Positions 1 to 10,879 of a stretch of 64,000 nt of DNA are shown here, piece by piece. The stretch is from contig OZ024847.1 in NCBI GenBank assembly GCA_964017145.1, positions 3,472,001 through 3,536,000 on the forward strand, given 5' to 3'. The translations under genes and the position numbers were made by a program. Positions within the stretch are counted from its first letter, which is position 1. The number at the start of each line of letters is the position of its first letter. The notes below the pieces were generated by a model, which saw nothing but the letters and a program-made list of their open reading frames with translations, was not told the DNA's origin and made no database searches. The stretch is from Agrocybe praecox. Its lineage: Eukaryota > Basidiomycota > Agaricomycetes > Agaricales > Agrocybaceae.

Positions 1-589
1 AACCGAGCGTCCAATACTTAAAGATGGCAACGCTTGTTATTGGACGTAATAATACAAGCAGAGAACACACCATGGAAAATATTGTTTCTCACTATCCCTT
101 TGCATGGTTGTTACGCGTTCAAAATTGTCTGATATAAATCGCATGAGCGCGTAAAAATAGTTAGATTCGTACTTCGCCAGTGAAAAAAACTATTAACGCG
201 TGGCTCTGTAAAAAGTAGACCTTCAACACAAAAGCAACCCGGAGAACATGTGTATTCAGCACACTTGCAAAAGAATGATAGATATAAAGCAGCGCATGCA
301 GTAAGCCAGTGTAATAGTGTACTGTCAGTGATTGTATCCGGAACTTAGAAAGTCGAGTTTAGGTAGGGCCAATGCAACGTGTTTGCGAGCCTGACAAGAA
401 GGAATGTTCAGATATGGGCTTTGTGTGCGTTGAATAAAAATAGAATTTACCCGTTGTTATCCCTCAGATGGATCGTCTGACAATTACCACCATCTTTCTT
501 GTCCCTACCTCTCGCATAATGGCATATGATAAGAGTCAATCAGTCGCTTATCATTTTTGCAACACCTTTTGTGTGTGCATGCACAACGA
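1..589. other. Left edge, no gene seen
   Basis: AT-rich sequence with no open frame that I can tie to a protein family and no splice-consistent exon chain. The right-hand part, from about 530, begins to resemble the far upstream region of the uncharacterised family gene that follows. An upstream gene that runs off the window edge cannot be excluded. Confidence 0.4.
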
Positions 590-1268
590 GCCCATGACAC
601 ATTGCAATCAAACGGAATGACTGATTGGAGCATCGCGTACACTTGGACATAACAGGACAAAAAATCAGTAGTGGGCAGGTCAGAACCCAGACATTGGAAC
701 TGTGCCATCCATCCACTCCTCAAAGTTCAGACAATCCTCGCTTCTGAGTGGCACTTCACACTCGAGCGTCACTTCCCAAGGAATACGCTCGGAAACATTC
801 TCTTCCCGAGCCCAGACGTCGCCCATTGGAGATATACAGTAGCTGTAGGCCGAAAAAAGTATTCTCTGCCAATTCAGGAAGGGTGCACGATGGTTCCACA
901 GCAAGTTCTGTGAAGAACCCGAGTCTCGCCAAGGGCATTGTCGCAGGGAGATTAATTATGACTCGAACTTATCGTATGTTGGCGTGGAACTGAGTGGCAA
1001 TGCGTGGAAGTCCTGATGTTCTCTTCAGGGAAGATCTGCAGGGAAGGATCTGGGCAAGGAGTGTATAAGTGGACATGGTTAGGCCATTCACCACTTCTGA
1101 TCGATTCCGTCATTCTGTACATTTGCCCACTTCATGTTACCTACTTCCACTGCACCAATGAATTACTTCTACGATGAAGAATTTTCCTTCCCGCAAGGTG
1201 CTTCTATCATGCGCCCAATTTACGCCTACAAGTCTTAAGATATCCTTACAATCTATTTAGCTTCCGAT
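590..1268 (+). promoter_or_regulatory. Conserved upstream region of the family gene
   Basis: Blocks here match, in reverse-complement orientation, the regions upstream of the paralogues at 12.93 and 23.07 kb. The block near 590-660 shares AATCAAACGGAA and a GTGGGCAKGTCAGAACCCAG-like stretch with 13.44-13.58 kb. The block near 938-1000 shares GCATTGTCGCA followed by a GGGAGATTAA/GGAAATTAA and ATGACTCGA-like run with 13.09-13.16 and 23.25-23.30 kb. The duplicated unit therefore carried several hundred bases of 5' flank. Conservation could reflect shared regulation or only recent duplication; the sequence alone does not say which. Confidence 0.45.
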
Positions 1269-3072
1269 ATGGTCAACCAGACCAGACCCAGCCAGGGCTC
1301 AACGTTTCCCCCCCTCAGTGTGTCTATTTCCTTTATTGTTTTTCGGTATATACTAATAGATCTTCAAGACTGTCCGACAGATTTGTCCCGAGATAGTTCA
1401 CCTCATCTCGTTCTTCCTTCCAACATGTGGCAGGCGTCCTCGGACAGTCAGCTCTTCCAGACATCGTTTCCTATGCCGCACACAATCGCACACCATGAGC
1501 CTTGGTCACCCATAACGTCAATCGGAAGCGCTGCATTTGGCTCATCGACCAAATCATTCACTCCCGCCCCTCTACCATTAGATCTCTATGCACCCACTTT
1601 CCCACAACCAGCAGAAGCTTACGATATCGCACCGGCTCTACCACCATGGAATAACTTGCAGTACGAAGCACCGACACCCAGGACCAACCCTAGTATCGAT
1701 TTTGCGCCAGGACTGATGGCTGAACCGTCATCGCTAGTGGATAGGCCTGCGAAAGGGCGACACATACGACAGGCCCTGCCTAACCAATTGCCTTATCAGC
1801 GACCGACTATTCGTGCGGGTGTCGACCTGAACCCGCACCGTCATCTGGATAACTGGTACTACAACCATCATACCGAATCTCCAAGCATTTCTCTCCAGGG
1901 AGGGATGTTTGGAGCGCATACATTTAAATCTGGCCGCTCAGGGTCGGATCCCAACAGGGGCTCCCGCCGCAACGCGACGGTGATGCCCTGTGGGCCCGAA
2001 ACCCACAAATACGTCCGGAGGCAAGTATTTCTCCACTATCCCTCGAGGATTAAGTGTTAAATTGGGATGGAATAGACTGGACGAGGCGGCGCCCACCTGG
2101 ACGCATGCCTCGCAGAGGATGTATGCCGGGGAGGAATCGAACAGAATCCATGAGTTCAATGGACGTACGTACCTTGCTCATATCTTCAATTCCGCGCGAG
2201 TCTAAACGATGTTTCGAATTGCAGAAACGTATGGTTGCAGTGTTCCTGGGGAGAAATTCACGCTGACGTCGAGGTTACAGACCGTTTGAGGGAACCCCAG
2301 CGACAGGCACAAGTTGGGGGGTAGGATCCTATGCCACGGCCTTCCTCAATGAAGACGGATACAGCAGAGCGGAGGCGGTGATTAACGAGCGTAGGTACCT
2401 CGATAAAAACTAACAGATGAGAGACCTTTTGCTAACGTTCTCGATTATAGAAACGCCTAAGTCACTATCCTCGGTTACTATTCCTGCAAACAAGGAAAGG
2501 ATAAATGATTTTGGTACGTCTGGATGCGCTGAACTAACCAGATTTCACACCAATTCAATTATTTGAATTCCAGCTGCCTCCGCTGCCTATCCATCCCTTT
2601 CCTCATCGCATCATAACCTCGACAACGACGCTGGTACGACGACGCCTCAGTCGGCGCCAGTAGCCTCAAACGTGGCTACATCTGTCGGGACTTCTGCGGC
2701 CAGTAATCTTGATGAAGAGGCGACAATTGATGGTACGTACTGATCTTAATCCAGGCCAATAATATCATTAAATCCAATCCAACAGCCCCTCCGTTGATAC
2801 AGCTGCATTTTGATCCAGCACACGCCCGAACCCTTGTTCATACCGACGATGTAATTGTCGCCATTCAGCAGCGGCCGGCATCTATCAAAAATTTCAATAT
2901 AAACAAGTTTGCTAAAAGCGGGGGGCACGCAAATTTTCTTGTCCGATTTGTGAACTCGTAAGCTCACCGAGTTTTGTCTAGATACGTCATCTTTAAGGCG
3001 TCAGGGTCGAGGCCTAGGTCCCGTAAAATCAGACAAAGTACACGACTTACAACCTCATCACAGTCATCTTGA
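1269..3072 (+). CDS. Uncharacterised family protein, copy D
   Basis: I do not recognise a function. This is the plus-strand member of a family whose other copies lie on the minus strand at 11.4-12.9 and 21.4-23.1 kb. Exon 1 (1269-1316) is followed by a 42-nt intron. A long exon to about 2024 encodes a Pro/Ser-rich stretch ending in a block shared with the paralogues: S-G-R-S/A-G-x-(D/E)-P near 1930, then T-V-M-P near 1978. Shorter exons follow, with introns near 2025-2080, 2165-2220, 2392-2450, 2513-2573 and 2734-2785. The exon at 2786-2958 has the conserved core APPLIQLHF...TLVHTDDV. The last exon ends in a basic Arg/Ser tail, as in the other copies. The final join needs a 24-nt intron (2958-2981); otherwise the protein stops at 2961. 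Start chosen because exon 1 lines up with the paralogues' first exon and donor. Confidence 0.55.
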
Positions 3073-4139
3073 CGCTGGATCGTCAATGCGTGTGCACGAC
3101 GACGAGCGTGGTGGTCGCATGGTCGAAGCAGGCCACGTATTTTTCGCGTTCTGATAGCATCGCTCGCGGTTATCCGGCACTGTGCGTGCCGAGTGATTAT
3201 CGTGGAATTAATTACTTACATGATTTTTTATTTATACATTTGAATTTACCGAAGTATTGCCGTTCCGTTCCATTTCGCGTTTGTGTTACGAGCAATTTTT
3301 TGCTTCTTTCTTTCGATTGGGCTATTTGTTAATTATGTACAGGCACTATTGAGAAGACTAAGTTCATCTTATTTTATTTGTGTCATACTATATGCACTCT
3401 CCTCAACAAATATTGAAATGCCATGTTTTTAATCCTACCTAACTAGACTCGAGAAAGTGGGGTATCTGCTGGCGATAAATGAGCTGAGGCATTGAGAAAA
3501 TCATCAGCGGAAAAAAGGGTGGAGATTGGTCCAACATATCTATCCAGCGGCGTCGTTTCTTAGTAGAAGCGCCCACAGTGTGTTGGAACCTCGTGCGAGA
3601 ATAACTTGAGTTCTAGTCAGCGCCATGGAAGTTATTTCCTCCGTGAAGAAACACAAGTGAAGCGCCTCATATACACCCCAGCTTTCCTACCAAACCAGAA
3701 TGCCTCCGTTTACACCCACTTACACAAATCATATCCCTGGCCATCGAACGATCTTCCTCTACTCAAATTCATCCTAGCTGAGGGATACGCAGAGCCGACA
3801 ATTCCAAATGTGGCCGTTTGAGGTCAGATCCTACTTGCAAGATAAAATCCGAATTGTTTTGCTTAATTATCCTTTTTTACACAGAAATTAAGGCAGTATT
3901 ATATTTGGAGGGCAGCTTACACGGGGACAGTGCTCGAACGTCCAACACTTTGCGAGTTCTGAAACGAGTATGACAGGAGGGAGAAGGAATAAACGAACAA
4001 TTGGAAGTTAGCATCGTTAGAAATTGAATTAAAATTACAACGTCAAAACGTAAAAGACATGAGAGGTGATACAATACTACACACATGAAAGCCATCGTAT
4101 AAAGAAGAAACGAAGAGGAAAGAAAATACAGCGAATTTT
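3073..4139. other. Intergenic, no gene seen
   Basis: AT-rich spacer between the convergent copy-D gene and the transporter gene. Open frames here are short, lack splice context and look unlike any family I know. It should hold the 3' ends of both transcripts. Confidence 0.5.
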
Positions 4140-6272
4140 TCAGGCATGCTCAATCTCTGTCTTCTCATTATCCAGCGATCCATCTTTCCTCGTTGCACCA
4201 ATCTCTTTGCTCTTCTCAACGACCTCATCCAGCGTCTTCCGGCCGACATTCCTTCCGATCTTCCATGCTGTGAACGTATGACCCTGCTGGAAGATCTCTT
4301 CGACTTCCTCTAGGGAGCGACCGACAGTTTCGGGGAACATGAAGAAGACATGTAGGAAAGCTGCAAAGTTGAATGTGCCGAAGATGAAATATGTCTTCCA
4401 TGCGATACTGTTGAGACCTGGTGGGACGGCAAATGCGAGCGCAGTGTTGAATGCCCAGTTTGATGCCTGACAAAAAATAGTTAGTGGGATTCGAATAATA
4501 AAGCAGGAATACATACAGTGGACAAAGCGACAGCCTTTCCTCTAACCTTCAAGGAGAACAACTCGGCGGGGTACGTCCAGCTAACAGGTCCCATCGTGAT
4601 AGCGAAACTGCACACAAAGAGGTATGAACACACGATGACCGCCTTTGTCGCTGCCATGTTTCCGTCAATAACCCAGACCTGCCTGCCGGTACCAGCGTCT
4701 GGCGCTCCCCAGTGTCCGAAGCGACCTTGGATACCGCCGACGAGGAACATCCAGAATCCCATGAGTAGGGTTCCGACCAGGAGCATAGGACGACGACCCC
4801 ATTTGTCAATGTAAATGATTGCAGGGATAGTGAGTGCTACGTTGAGGACATATTGAACAGACTGGAATGCGTCAGATTTTGGTAAAACGAGGGAGTCGAG
4901 GATAGAACGCACATCTGCAATCAAGTTGGTTCGGATACCTGTAAGGCCAGCGCCTTCGAAGACATATACGATGTAGTACCTGTTATTGTTTAAGAAGGAA
5001 GGATGTCAGTAAATCGTTCTTGCACGAAATATGGATATAAAAGGGTATTTTTATAATCCAGAAAAGGAACAGCAAGAATTAAAAACGCCACGATATAGAA
5101 AAGAGAATTTGTATACGCACATCATGATGTTCATTCCACAAAGCTGACTCCACATCTGCAAACTCATTCCAAGCATGACACGGCGTGGGTTATTGCCCTT
5201 GAGTAAGTCAAGGTAGGACTTGGCGCCTTCGGTACGTTCGAAATAGACCTGTTGGATGTTAGTAATTTCTGTTTCATATACCAAAATTGACGGACCTGTT
5301 GCCTAATTTCCTCGTACTCGAGGACGACGAGATTGTCTTTGATATTTCCTCCGCCATGCAAGTCAGCGAGGACTTGGAGTGCTTCGCTTTCGCTATGGAT
5401 TGGGACATTTTGTCAGAATTTGACTCGAAAATGTATGATTATGATGCCAGAAATACTCACTGTCCATGATCGAACAACCACCTCGGGCTCTCGGGGAAGA
5501 ACAGCATACCCAAACTTAAGATAATAGCAGGAATCATCTGCAATCCCCATGGAATCCTGAACGAAGCCACTCCATTGATGTACGAGCACCCGAATTGGAT
5601 GAAATATTGGATGAGGATACCCCAGGTGATACTCCATTGTTGGAGAGAAACCATACGACCACGGATAGAGGGAGCGGTGATTTCAGATTGGTATATGGGC
5701 ACAACGGCGCTGGCGAGACCGACTGAAAGTCCAGATATTATACGACCTACGACGAGCATCCCGCGATTCTAAGGAAAAGGGGTTACCAATGTGAGTTGAC
5801 AGAGAAAAGGAAATCGATGACGTACGACAGAGGCGCTCTGCAGAATCGAACCAATAACCCAAATCCAACCAGCCAGGATGATTGTCTTCTTCCTTCCCAA
5901 ACGATCAGCGAGCTGGGTTACTGCCAGCGATCCGACGAGCGATCCGGCGGGCATGGCTGCCACGATTCCTCCTTGCGCTGTTGGGTTGGGCTAGATTCAT
6001 TACCATCATTGAACCAGGACCGAGCGGCTGAAGAAAAGTGCGTTTGCTTACAAAGTTGAATGTTTTTAGGTACGATGGGTTGTTTAACACCCCGGACATG
6101 GACGAAATGTCCAGACCGAAGAGACCACCACCAATGCATGCGAACGAACCCACAACATACTATACATCATCGTTGTTCAGGACTATTTCTTGAAGTTTAG
6201 GGCGAAACGTACTGGGTTTGACGCGATCCTCGCGTTATAGGAGGTAAACTTCTGAGAAAGGTCCGCATCCAT
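4140..6272 (-). CDS. MFS sugar porter (hexose transporter-like)
   Basis: Probable plasma-membrane proton/sugar symporter of the major facilitator sugar-porter family, closest in style to fungal high-affinity glucose transporters. At least nine exons join to roughly 530 residues, normal for the family. Visible motifs, in order: GGLFGLDISSMSGVL in TM1; the DRLGRKK loop 2-3 signature; GRIISGLSVG; PIYQSEIT; QFGCSYINGV; PESPRWLFDHGQ in loop 6-7; QMWSQLCGMNIM in TM7; DKWGRRPML in loop 8-9; GPVSWTYPAE in TM10; and PETVGRSLEEVEEIF after TM12. The first exon (6213-6272) encodes MDADLSQKFTSYNARIASNP. The tail is hydrophilic and ends TEIEHA. One splice is awkward: after KTFNF at 6052 the GTAAGC donor gives the wrong phase for the next exon (AQGGIVAAMPAGS), so a GC donor three bases later or a sequence slip is possible. 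No linked sugar-metabolism gene is visible. Confidence 0.9.
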
Positions 6273-7666
6273 GGTCAGTACGAGTAAGGGAAGAATTCAG
6301 CTAGGAGGCGACGCTTACCCCTGACATGGCTGGCTAGTAGCAAGATGGCTATCAGAACCCTCCTTCTAGTGCCAAATCGAAAGAAAAGGGGGAAAGAAGG
6401 CAACCGTAATTCGGCTCTCCACACCGAAAGCTTCTCTCGTTTATAGAGGAATCTAACTCCACATTTCCCCACCCCCACATCGCCTATGCGGCGGCCTTGC
6501 CTACCAATAAAACCGAACCTCCCCACCTCAAGATCCAGGCGAACATTCTAGCATTCCTCCGTAAACTGGATTGACAAGAAGTTAGATGAGAGCCATTGTA
6601 CCCCCAACGAGACAGATACTAAGTCATAAGGCCTTCTTGCAGTTGCTTCTACTGTCATCAGAAGCAAAGCGAGCATATGCTACATGTCAATATGGATAGA
6701 ACGTTAACGTTTTCACGACTTTGGAGAAGAGTCGGAAATGCCAAAAATACTTACAGATCATTAGGGCCAGGACCTCCCGGAATTGTAATGTGATTTGGTC
6801 CGGGTAACTCTGGATGTGAGGTCATTTGGCGTGGATACATACATTTCTGCATCGTCCAGAATAGAGATTTGGCCGGAAACGAGACCTTTTTATCTCCGTA
6901 CTGAACGGTGAACTAGTTTTCGACATAGATTGTATATGTATGGCCACAGATGGTTGACTTTGGGCCGCTTGAAAGGTGTAGCAACGGGGAGTTATCGGCT
7001 CTCCGCCTTTCTTCCAGTGCGTTCGTTAATTCCCATTTATCGTGTTGCTTTGGCCAGTCGCTGTTGCATATGGGCATAGGACATCTTCCTAACACGATAT
7101 CTATACCTTAATCACGCAGAAAATGAGCCGTAGAATGAATCAACGATGAAAGCGGAGCAAACATAAAAGAGATGGGAAAGAATAGGAAAGGATGGAGAAG
7201 AAATAGACAATTCAAAATACATTGACAATGATCTTTTTGCACGCGGTATTCTCCGCTTAATAGTCCAAATTTGAAATAAAACATATGCACGTGATTTAAA
7301 TTTTTTATTAAAATGGATCATCGGACCGTCGGGATTGAACGGACCGTTCTCCTTGGGCCACTTTGCCGTGTGTTGTCGTCTAAATCAAGACTGGCGGATT
7401 GGCGCGGGGAAGTTGGGATTAGCGTTACACATATTTTTGTCCTGTTAGACGCGCCTAAACAGGTTGCGACGCCGTGCTGCCCTGTGACTCTGCGCTTGCT
7501 GGATGACCTTGTCAAATAATAGTACTAATGTTTTCCAATCATATCATTAAGTAGGAAAACTTAAATTCTGGGACTTGAATACTGAACAAGCTCACAATGT
7601 ACATTTATTTTTATATTTCTTGTTAATTTTACAATATCCATCCAGCGATTCCCACAAAATACACGG
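6273..7666. other. Intergenic / transporter upstream region
   Basis: Region upstream of the transporter start and downstream of the small gene at 7.7 kb. No exon chain or family motif was found on either strand. It must contain the transporter promoter, but I could not single out a convincing TATA box or operator. Confidence 0.4.
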
Positions 7667-8066
7667 TCACTCCTGAATCTCGAACTCAAGGTGCAAGGGT
7701 TTAGCCTGGGGTCTTGGGGGAGCTACCGACCCTGAAACTGAGGTTAGCAAACTAAGTCAAAGCGAGAAAGATCAAGCACTAGCCTACGATGATGCTTGCC
7801 AACGCTCCCGGGATCAAATTGGGTCACAACAATGCAGCATTCCTCCAGCCCCTGTATGAGAGTGTTGCAGTCCATATGTCAGTTTCAAAGCGAAGTACCA
7901 TAGGCGACATACTGAGGCAGCAAGAGCAAGGGCAAACGGTTGGCGTCGGAGAATCCAAAGGCTCTGCGACAGAAGGCTTTAATGGTGAGGTAGGAGTCGC
8001 TGCTAATGTGCTGCTGATAACAAAGACAGCCTAGATCAGAAAGAAAGTGATGGAGTGGAGGTTCAT
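7667..8066 (-). pseudogene. Small secreted-protein-like gene with in-frame stop
   Basis: A TATA box at 8162-8168 lies about 96 nt before an ATG in good context (AAACCATGAACC). The first exon reads MNLHSITFFLI, then a TAG, then AVFVISSTLAATPTSPLKP: a normal signal-peptide core broken by one stop. After about 45 residues comes a Cys-rich CPCSCC cluster. A 61-nt GTATGT...ACAG intron follows, then a short exon containing either CC-I-V-V or HCCDP depending on frame, and a last exon (7667-7734) reading VAPPRPQAKPLHLEFEIQE before a stop. The Cys pairs faintly recall hydrophobin-like small secreted proteins, but the eight-Cys pattern is not present, so I do not assign it. It may be a dead gene, or may use an unrecognised intron that removes the TAG. 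Confidence 0.35.
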
Positions 8067-8161
8067 GGTTTATAAGAGGGAAATAAATCTGGTGAACAGA
8101 ACTCGCAATGGATGCAGAGCTAATCAAAAGTGCTGAGAGCCCTCGAACTTGTACCAGAGGG

Positions 8162-8168
8162 TTTTATA
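8162..8168 (-). promoter_or_regulatory. TATA box of the small secreted-protein-like gene
   Basis: Read on the minus strand the site is GGTATAAAACCC, a near-consensus TATA element placed roughly 95 nt before the ATG at 8066, leaving room for a short 5' leader. Confidence 0.5.
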
Positions 8169-9169
8169 CCGCGCATGAATGTCTGATATTTGTCGGTCCC
8201 ATCCCAGGACAATGGAACTATGACCACATTTAAGATCAAGCAGGTTTCTCATTGGTTGTAGACGGCAATGCATGTATGATCCTCCAGTTCACTACTTCTA
8301 CTTCTAACTTATTCGCAAGGAAGTGATACGAATAGTACATTGGGCTCTGACATCTATTGTACTAATTTTAAATAAAATAAAATAATATTGTCCTTCATAC
8401 CATACTAACCATCTTCTGTGCTTGCTAGCTTTCGTGATTTTACTTTTGTTGCGCGGGACGTTGGTCATGTTAAGCATCATAATTGAGACGCAGTACGAGG
8501 AGCGTGCTGAACCAATTATCAATCCCAAGACCTAGGCGCACTCTTCACAGTCCTTCGGCGCACCAGCTAATACCTATTCGGATCCGTTTGCATGTCAGTG
8601 TCACTCTCCCGGTGGTGCGGTCTTTTACTTTTCCGTAGATGCCGATGAATTTGTGAGCCGCATATGAAGGTTAACTAGCCAATGTACGCAAGCCGAGGAT
8701 ATATTACATACGCGCTGTGGTGCTTTATTCCTTTCGATTGCAATCTTTCGAACAAATCCTAAGGGAGAAAGTATACGTATGAATATACGCCACGGTTAAG
8801 CATTCCTCTATCATCGATGAATGTAACTATTGATGCCGCGTTGCATGCATTAAGTTTGAAGACTACATGAACCATTTCTATACGCAGTATTTAACAACGC
8901 TATATCTTCCAGTCTGCGGTCCAAAAAACTCGAGATAGTATGCCATTCAACGTTTCTATCTTTGCGGCCTCGGCTACTTCCGATCCGTTTAGACTCTAGA
9001 GCCGAGTAGATTAGATTATATTTCCTGATTGGCACTAATTGTCATGACAGCGCGACGCGTTTAGCAACGCTTCCCTCCTTGCTTGGGTACTGCCATTCTG
9101 TGGGGACGAGTCAACAGCGACGAATTTGTGGCAGAGTTGGACGCGCTGGGTTGTTGATCGTCTCATAAT
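8169..9169. other. Intergenic, no gene seen
   Basis: AT-rich DNA between divergent genes with no supported exon. A pyrimidine tract ending in CTGCAG at about 9190-9204, inside the next frame, leaves open that the next gene has an upstream first exon in this stretch. Confidence 0.35.
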
Positions 9170-10691
9170 ATGCCTACTTGCTGGTCTTTCCTTTCTGCTG
9201 CAGGTTTATCTAAACCGAAACGGCACAGACGACACACTGAAGGGGCAGAGAAGCATCAGCAGAAACAAAACGCACAAAAGGCTAAACCGGTCCAACCACA
9301 ACCTCTCATTTCGCATACATTACAGCAGAACGTTTACACCCCTTCCATACTCTCTCCTGTTGGATCGTCCGGTCCTGTAATACCCAGTATAGGTGCTGGC
9401 GTTGGGAACGTCCCATACGTTCTGTATGATGCATCACGACCACCACTAGCCCCCGATGTTATGAATGGATATTCATGGATATACCCACAGACGTCTCTGT
9501 ACCCCGCATACCCCAAGCCACCCGAGCCACCAACACATAACACCACGGAGATGACGCGCGAGATGCTCCTCCAGGTTCTAGACCGGTTCTCTGAGGTGCT
9601 AGCGACGACTGAGTTCTTTGGGACGAACGAAGTACCCAGCACATCGTCTAGCCCAAGGATAAGGCTGATCATACACGGAGGAGCGTGTATGTTGCTCCAT
9701 CCACAGTTATACGCTCTGTCGATGTACATGCCGCTCAGCGTTGACTCAGTCTTCGTCCCTGAAAGCCTACATATGTCTGGCTTACCGCGAAGAACGACAA
9801 CGCGTGATGTGGATGTGCTCCTCCGAGCGTTCATGGTCGATTACGGAGGACATAAATACGACCTTCCTATTAGCACAAAACGCCACTCCTCGTCTTGGTC
9901 TGGCTGCTCATCGACGTCTGGCTCATTCGACGCGAGTGACCTGGGAAAGGTGGCGCAGGCGATGAAAGACAGTGTTGATGTGAACCCAGCCGTGGTCAAG
10001 TTGAGAGAGGCTGTTAAGAAAACTGCGCAGTGGTTTTCGACGGGATGGGGAATGAGAATGCTATTAGGCGCGGACTGGATGAACGCAGATGCAGATGTTT
10101 CGTTGCCTCTAGGCATTGAGTGCGTACCTCTTTTTATTTTCTCGCTCTTTTTATCCCCTATATTATTTATTTCTGATCGTCATAGAAATTACGAGCGAGT
10201 TTCATTCTCTGACCAGTTTAACTTTTCTAGTCCAACCACGAAACTCCCATTTGACCCTCTTCACGTATCTTCTCTGTCTCCGCAGAACCTCTCGTGGTAC
10301 ACAGTATACACGTCACCGAACCGATTCCTGGAGCTGGTGAGCGTACCTCCATATTGGAGTGTTTCATTGAAGCTCGCAAGGTGGGACTGGAGGGATTGGG
10401 GAGATGTAGGTATCTTATTGAGGTGATTTTCTTCGTTACTCTAAAACCTGAATAGAAGGTTAGATCTTAAATTCCATCTATAGACACGAAGCTTTGCTGT
10501 TTGATACCCAGTGGACATCCGCTACGCTCCGTCAGTGGCTGGAAACGAATTGCTGGCCTATGGGATATAAAGACTGGAAGAAGACGAAGAGAATGGAAAT
10601 GAATGAGAGGATTAGGCAGGCCGTTGGGTTGATTGATGGCTGGGAAGTTGGGGTCGCTGCTTCTGGTTCTGGAAGTAGACACTTAGGATAA
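9170..10691 (+). CDS. Nucleotidyltransferase-fold-like protein, uncharacterised
   Basis: Three exons: 9170-10119, 10186-about 10421, and about 10475-10691. Introns are 66 and about 53 nt. The first 130 residues are Pro/Tyr-rich and probably disordered. Then follows a helical stretch and RLIIHGGACMLLHPQLYALS, and about 45 residues later RRTTTRDVDVLLRAFMVDY. A G-G-x(n)-R-x-T-x-D-(I/V)-D pattern is the hallmark of nucleotidyltransferase-fold domains, as in AbiEii/DUF6036-like proteins. Near residue 300 lies LLGADWMNADADVSLPLG, and the third exon has LRQWLETNCWPMGYKDWKK. I have seen similar Agaricomycete proteins annotated only as hypothetical. Whether the two Asp residues still bind metal and transfer nucleotides is inference. 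The start is uncertain, since a CTGCAG acceptor lies about 35 nt inside. Confidence 0.6.
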
Positions 10692-10879
10692 AGATACAGA
10701 ATGATGATACATTGACCTCTTATGGGGTAGAAAGAGCTCTCTTGTCCATAGGCGTCTCGTCTCCAGTTTACTAAGAATGGGTTTTCTTACATACACGAGC
10801 AAAATATCTGCGAAAGAAAGAAATGTCCTTCGCGAGGGAAGAAACCAACGTTATGAGCTAAGAAATTAGGTGTAATCCT

